Source: Gammaproteobacteria bacterium (GTDB lineage Bacteria > Pseudomonadota > Gammaproteobacteria > Ga0077536). From it: a DNA stretch of 64,000 bases. Under the pieces are notes generated by a model that worked only from the letters and a program-made list of their open reading frames with translations, was not told where the DNA came from and did no database searches. Made by a program: the position numbers and the translations under genes. The first letter of the stretch is position 1; the number at the start of each line of letters is the position of its first letter. This document shows positions 60,731 through 64,000 of the stretch, in pieces. The DNA is taken from NCBI GenBank assembly GCA_020849475.1, contig JADLGE010000047.1, positions 16,102 through 80,101 of the forward strand. The letters are read 5' to 3'.

Positions 60731-61096
60731 CATGATGGTGGCCGAGCAGTATTTCTCAGCCGACAGATTGACCGCCCGTTCGACCGCCGCCGCCTTGAGG
60801 CCGGCGCCGCTCACCTTGAAATGAATGTGGATGCGGGTGAAGACCTTCGGCACTTCGTCGGCGCGCTCGGCCTGTAACTCGACTTCGCAGCCGGCGATGG
60901 GCTGACGCCCTTTCTTCAGGATGTCGACCACATCGAAGGCTGTGCAGGAACCGAGTCCGGTCAGCAGCAACTCCATCGGTCGCGGCCCGAGATTGCGACC
61001 GCCCGCTTCCGGCGGTCCATCGACCACCACCGCATGACCACTGCCGGTGACGCCGACGAACATCGCACCGTCGACCCATTTGATTGTCGAATTCAT
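60665..61096 (-). CDS. OsmC/YhfA-family protein
   Basis: 143 aa from the ATG at 61096 (MNSTIKWVDGAMFVGVT, aligned with E. coli YhfA; the ORF-track start adds 11 residues). OsmC fold with the conserved Cys in LTGLGSCTAFDVVDILKKGR and the second in LSAEKYCSATIML. Family members reduce organic hydroperoxides, but YhfA itself is uncharacterised. In E. coli yhfA is next to and divergent from crp, the same arrangement as here. The ends of this gene and the PAS/GGDEF gene overlap by about 66 nt on opposite strands. Confidence 0.9.
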   Translation of the reverse strand: MNSTIKWVDGAMFVGVTGSGHAVVVDGPPEAGGRNLGPRPMELLLTGLGSCTAFDVVDILKKGRQPIAGCEVELQAERADEVPKVFTRIHIHFKVSGAGLKAAAVERAVNLSAEKYCSATIMLRQTVAITHDFEIVDLSLPAG

Positions 61097-61299
61097 GATT
61101 TGGAAAACCTCGGCGTTGGCCGTGCCCATGGCACACTTTAAATGTGATAAATGCCCGGTATGGCAACGGCGGGATGGCTTTTAAACCCAATAAATGAGTA
61201 TCTTGAGTCCATAACATTCAGAATCGCACACTATGGACGATACTTGTTCACAAGTCGTGCGGACCATTGTCTGCGGACCTTAAGTCAGCGGGGTATTTC

Positions 61300-61941
61300 A
61301 TGAGCGTCGTGCAACCTATCAAGGGCAAGGCCGACGAATTGATTCTGCGCTTCCTCGAGCATTGCCACAGACGGCAGTTCCCGGCGAAGAGCACCATCAT
61401 TCGCCAAGGCGATCCGTCCCACGATTTGTTCTACATCGTGCGCGGCTCGGTGACCGTCATGCTTGAGGACGAGGAAGGTCGCGAGCTGGTGCTGGCTTAT
61501 CTCAACGCCGGCGATTTCTTCGGCGAAATCGGTCTGTTCAACGAGCACGTCAACCGCAGCGCGCTGGTGCGCGCCAAGAATGCCTGTGAGATTGCCCAGA
61601 TCAGCTATGAGCGGCTGAAGAGCATGTCGACGCTGTTCCCCGATCTGCTGTTCGCGATCTCCTCCCAGCTCGCCACGCGGCTGCGCAAGATGAACCGCAA
61701 GATAGGCGATCTGGCATTCATGGATGTGTCCGGTCGCGTGGCGCGCTCGCTGCTCGATCTCTGCAAAGAACCCGATGCCATGACCCATCCCGACGGCATG
61801 CAGATCCGCGTGACCCGTCAGGAGCTCGGCCGCATCGTCGGCTGCTCGCGTGAGATGGTCGGCCGCGTGCTGAAAAATCTCGAAGAGCAGCACCTCATCA
61901 GCGTCAGCGGCAAGACCATCGTGGTATTCGGCGTACGCTGA
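61300..61941 (+). CDS. crp: CRP/Vfr-type cyclic-nucleotide-responsive transcription factor
   Basis: 213 aa from the ATG at 61300 (GGGG upstream); the ORF-track start adds 11 residues. The cyclic nucleotide domain keeps the phosphate cassette GDFFGEIGLFNEHVNRSAL (Glu and Arg-Ser). The HTH is nearly identical to E. coli CRP (VTRQELGRIVGCSREMVGRV, with recognition-helix Arg, Glu and Arg). An ungapped hand alignment puts Met and Asn (RLRKMNRKIGDLAF) where CRP has the adenine-contacting Thr127 and Ser128. Ligand affinity or specificity may therefore differ. Divergent from the OsmC gene across a 200-nt region that should hold both promoters; no clear CRP site was found. Confidence 0.92.
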   Translation: MSVVQPIKGKADELILRFLEHCHRRQFPAKSTIIRQGDPSHDLFYIVRGSVTVMLEDEEGRELVLAYLNAGDFFGEIGLFNEHVNRSALVRAKNACEIAQISYERLKSMSTLFPDLLFAISSQLATRLRKMNRKIGDLAFMDVSGRVARSLLDLCKEPDAMTHPDGMQIRVTRQELGRIVGCSREMVGRVLKNLEEQHLISVSGKTIVVFGVR

Positions 61942-61969
61942 ACGCGCGCCTCATCCGTAAGCAGTAAAC

Positions 61970-61990
61970 GCGCCGGCTTTTCGCCGGCGC
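61970..61990 (+). terminator. hairpin after crp
   Basis: GCGCCGGC-TTTTC-GCCGGCGC is an 8-bp GC-rich stem with a T-rich loop, 29 nt past the crp stop, followed by AGCTTTA. It is a reasonable intrinsic terminator though the T-tract is short. Confidence 0.55.
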
Positions 61991-62031
61991 AGCTTTATGC
62001 GGGCGCCGCGCGCCGCCTATGATGGCGCTTT

Positions 62032-62826
62032 ATGCCGTTGGGAGATGTGCGGGTGCCGGAGTTTTCAAGCGTCGATGTCACCGATGGCATCTGGCTCGTC
62101 ACCATGCGCCGCCCCGAGCGCATGAATGCCCTGCATCCGCCCGCCAATTTCGAACTGGCCGAGATCTTCGCCGAATTCGCCGCTGACCCCGCCGCGCGGG
62201 TTGCAATCCTGACCGGCGAAGGCGAGCGCGCATTCTGCGCCGGCAACGATCTGCGCTATCTCGCCGAAGGCGGCGCGCGCCGCGTGCCGGAACTCGGCTT
62301 CGCCGGCCTCACCGCCAATTACCAGCGCAGCAAACCCGTGATCGCCGCCGTCAACGGTCTCGCCATGGGCGGCGGCTTCGAGATTGCGCTGGCCTGCGAC
62401 CTCATCATCGCCGCCGAGCACGCCTATTTTGGCCTGCCCGAAGCGCGCGTCGGTCTCGCCGCCACCGCTGGCGGCCTGCATCGCCTGCCAAGGCAAATCG
62501 GTTTGAAGCCCGCGCTCGGCATGATCCTGACCGGCAGGCGTGTGATGGCCGACGAAGGCCTGCGCTTCGGCTTCGTCAACGAAGTGGTGCCGGGGCCCGA
62601 ACTCATCGATTGTGCACGCCGCTGGGCGCAGCAAATTCTGGAATGCGCGCCGCTTTCAATCCGCGCCAGCCTCGACGTGGTGAGCCGCGGCTTGGCCGAA
62701 GCCAGCCTCGAACTCGCCGCCAGCGCCGACTACGCCAGCATCAAGAGCCTGTATGCCAGTGACGATGCCCGGGAAGGCCCGCGCGCGTTTGCCGAGAAGC
62801 GCAAGCCGGAGTGGCGGGGAAGGTAG
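62032..62826 (+). CDS. enoyl-CoA hydratase/isomerase family protein
   Basis: 264 aa crotonase-fold protein. The oxyanion-hole segments ERAFCAGNDLRYL and AVNGLAMGGGFEIALACD are present, and the two catalytic acids of hydratases appear as the Glu in GGGFE and in LPEARVGLA. It could hydrate 2-enoyl-CoA or act on another acyl-CoA. No other beta-oxidation gene is adjacent, so the substrate is unknown. The gene lies between crp and repeat copy C. Confidence 0.88.
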   Translation: MPLGDVRVPEFSSVDVTDGIWLVTMRRPERMNALHPPANFELAEIFAEFAADPAARVAILTGEGERAFCAGNDLRYLAEGGARRVPELGFAGLTANYQRSKPVIAAVNGLAMGGGFEIALACDLIIAAEHAYFGLPEARVGLAATAGGLHRLPRQIGLKPALGMILTGRRVMADEGLRFGFVNEVVPGPELIDCARRWAQQILECAPLSIRASLDVVSRGLAEASLELAASADYASIKSLYASDDAREGPRAFAEKRKPEWRGR

Positions 62827-62837
62827 CGCTGTGAGCG

Positions 62838-62912
62838 CCAGACTGAAGTCTGGCCCACAAAGGAGGACGGCACTGCTTTATTCTGTGGGTCAGATTTCAG
62901 TCTGACACTCGA
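62838..62912. repeat. paired palindromic repeat, copy C
   Basis: Left arm CCAGACTGAAGTCTGGCCCACA and right arm TGTGGGTCAGATTTCAGTCTGACACTCGA are inverted around a 24-nt spacer, the same design as copy A. It lies between the convergent enoyl-CoA hydratase and thioesterase genes. The right arm differs from copies A and B by one core base (GATTTC for GACTTC). Confidence 0.85.
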
Positions 62913-62967
62913 ACGTGCCGATGATGCAGCTCCAGGCTCGGGCAAAGCTCTACCCGAACCAAGTCCC

Positions 62968-63468
62968 TCACCGCTGCGGCTTGCGCGCCGTGATCGATAT
63001 TGCCCGCCCCACCCACGGCGGCCGCGACAAACCTGCCGCCGCTTCCACCAGCCGCTGATAATTGGCGGCGATGGCCGGCTCGAAAGGACTGGTGCGCCGC
63101 GCGTTGGTGTCGAAACTTATGGCCAAAGTCTCCTGCGTCGCCAGCAAGGTCGCATCGCGGTAGATCTCTTGGTAGACGTGGGCGCGCTTGCCGTCACAGG
63201 CAAGAATGCGCGTCTCGATACGCAACGCCTCACCAAGATGCGCTTCCTGCTGGTAGGTCACATGGGACTCCAGCGCCACCGTCGAACGCCCGGCCGACTC
63301 GATGTAGTCCAAGGTCATGCCGACCAGCGCCTTGTAGGCGTCGATGCCGATCTCGAAGGCCTTGATGTAGTAAGCCACGTTCATGTGGCCGTTGTAGTCA
63401 ATCCACTCGGGGATGACGGTGGCGTGATCGATCACAAGGCCATTGGCCGGAAAGGAAGCAGCGTGCAT
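62968..63468 (-). CDS. hotdog-fold acyl-CoA thioesterase
   Basis: 166 aa from the ATG at 63468 (MHAASFPANGLVIDHATVIP); the ORF-track start adds 58 residues of low support. The 4-hydroxybenzoyl-CoA thioesterase-like motif IPEWIDYNGHMNVAYYIKAF carries the Asp-x-Asn-x-His-Met signature. This closely resembles thioesterases of carnitine/betaine metabolism, but that specificity is not proven. The convergent neighbour is an enoyl-CoA hydratase, so acyl-CoA metabolism is the shared theme. Confidence 0.85.
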   Translation of the reverse strand: MHAASFPANGLVIDHATVIPEWIDYNGHMNVAYYIKAFEIGIDAYKALVGMTLDYIESAGRSTVALESHVTYQQEAHLGEALRIETRILACDGKRAHVYQEIYRDATLLATQETLAISFDTNARRTSPFEPAIAANYQRLVEAAAGLSRPPWVGRAISITARKPQR

Positions 63469-63609
63469 GACGAACCCGGATTTTTGCTGGGCCCGCATTG
63501 TAGAAGATGAGGAAGAACTGCCCCTAACCTTGACAGGCTTCCGGCCAGCCACGATCATTCCCGCCCCCGAGCCCGGCAGCGCTTCCCGCCACGCCTCTCG
63601 CGGTCTCCC

Positions 63610-63686
63610 GGCTATGTAGCTCAGTTGGTTAGAGCGCGGCACTCATAATGCTGAGGTCGGTGGTTCAAATCCACCCATAGCCACCA
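63610..63686 (+). tRNA. tRNA-Met (CAT), elongator type
   Basis: 77-nt cloverleaf GGCTATGTAGCTCAGTTGG to GTTCAAATCC and CATAGCCACCA. The acceptor arms GGCTATG and CATAGCC pair, the anticodon loop is CTCATAA and the CCA is encoded. The sequence is close to the E. coli elongator tRNA-Met and lacks the mismatched first base pair of initiator tRNA. The 3' end borders an integrase gene, so it probably serves as the attachment site of an island. Confidence 0.95.
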
Positions 63687-63696
63687 ATGTTTTCAT

Positions 63697-64000
63697 CTAC
63701 TTGCGCTCCCCTTCCAGCACGAGCACAGGCCGTTGGTGGGAGATTTGTGGGGATTTCGGTGAAAAACCTCCACGAATCAACACCAAACCATGGCCGTTGA
63801 CCGTCCTCAAGCACACTCTTTCAGCGGCTTCGAGCAACTCCGTGATCTCGACCGCCGAGTAGTGCGTGGTGATATCACCGTTCTTATGGCCAAGTAGCGC
63901 CTTGCGCGTTTCGAGCGACACACCTGCTGCGCGAAGGCGACGCCCGAAGGTGTGTTTGAGATCGTGCACCCGGATATTGGCAAAGCCATACGGGCACTCG
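63697..64000 (-). CDS. tyrosine recombinase (phage-type integrase), partial
   Basis: Only the C-terminal ~100 residues lie in the window; the frame is still open at the right edge. The catalytic motif HDLKHTFGRRL (His-x-x-His-x-x-x-x-Arg region), the second His in ALLGHKNGDITTHY and the nucleophilic Tyr in THYS are present, so this is a functional catalytic core. The stop is 11 nt beyond the tRNA-Met 3' end, the typical layout of an element integrated into a tRNA gene with its integrase at the boundary. The mobile element would extend to the right of the window. Confidence 0.88.
   Translation of the reverse strand, partial: ECPYGFANIRVHDLKHTFGRRLRAAGVSLETRKALLGHKNGDITTHYSAVEITELLEAAERVCLRTVNGHGLVLIRGGFSPKSPQISHQRPVLVLEGERK

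Noticed and set aside
61130-61299. Possible CRP autoregulatory site in the OsmC/crp intergenic region
   Set aside because: Only a single TGTGA half-site (TGTGATAAATG) is visible, with no partner TCACA at the correct spacing.
1-64000. CRISPR array, rRNA operon, or restriction/toxin-antitoxin system
   Set aside because: No regularly spaced direct repeats, rRNA sequence or recognisable defence genes were found in the window. The only mobile-element gene is the partial integrase at the right edge.

Overview
The window is GC-rich, densely coded DNA from a gammaproteobacterium that cannot be placed to genus by eye. The main evidence is the conserved neighbourhood of 6S RNA, zapA, a TIGR02449/ZapB-like gene, a ygfB-type gene, pepP, ubiH and an ubiI-type gene, plus a yhfA-like/crp divergent pair and an MSHA-type pilus locus. 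Functions are assigned by reading motifs in the translated frames. No database search was run.

Layout. (1) 1-8.2 kb is a signalling and envelope block. It holds the C-terminal part of a cyclic-nucleotide-binding protein, a CHASE2 class III nucleotide cyclase, an HD-type hydrolase, a giant FecR-TPR-beta-barrel protein and a secreted Cys-rich orphan. (2) 8.4-12.5 kb holds a chemoreceptor and a small operon of lipid-type enzymes (CarS-like, endonuclease/phosphatase-like, CDP-alcohol phosphatidyltransferase) followed by an EthD-like gene. (3) 12.6-20.2 kb is a cyanophycin locus: a DUF1854 protein and an ABC exporter diverge from two cyanophycin synthetase genes, the first of which (CphA') has a destroyed Mur-ligase P-loop. 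(4) 20.2-25.5 kb is a hybrid histidine kinase overlapping a REC-GGDEF-EAL regulator. (5) 25.6-32.4 kb carries 6S RNA, zapA, ygfB, pepP, two ubiquinone hydroxylases, purC and a small cupin. (6) 32.5-40.5 kb is a central-carbon cluster, tkt-gap-pgk-pyk-fba, with metF divergent. (7) 40.5-59.9 kb is an MSHA-like type IV pilus region: a PrsR-like sigma-54 activator, mshM/L/N/E/G, PilM/N/O/P-like genes, prepilin-like genes, a PrsK-like histidine kinase, and an ABC-2 transporter whose permease and ATPase genes bracket a TPR-like gene and a pilin gene. A convincing -24/-12 promoter lies directly in front of that pilin. (8) 59.9-63.5 kb holds a PAS/degenerate GGDEF protein, OsmC, a CRP-family regulator, enoyl-CoA hydratase and a thioesterase. 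(9) The right edge is an elongator tRNA-Met followed by the 3' part of a tyrosine integrase, so a mobile island probably begins here and continues beyond the window.

How it fits together. Three second-messenger threads recur. Cyclic mononucleotides are represented by the cyclase, the CNB protein and a CRP whose adenine-contact residues are changed. Cyclic-di-GMP is represented by the GGDEF/EAL protein, the degenerate GGDEF protein and a MshEN domain on the pilus ATPase. Sigma-54 phosphorelay control is represented by the kinase and activator flanking the pilus genes and the -24/-12 pilin promoter. A family of short palindromic repeats built on CAGACTGAAGTCTG occurs at three loci. The most novel-looking leads are a possible cGMP circuit, the sigma-54-controlled pilin inside an ABC transporter locus, and the degenerate CphA'/exporter/DUF1854 arrangement.
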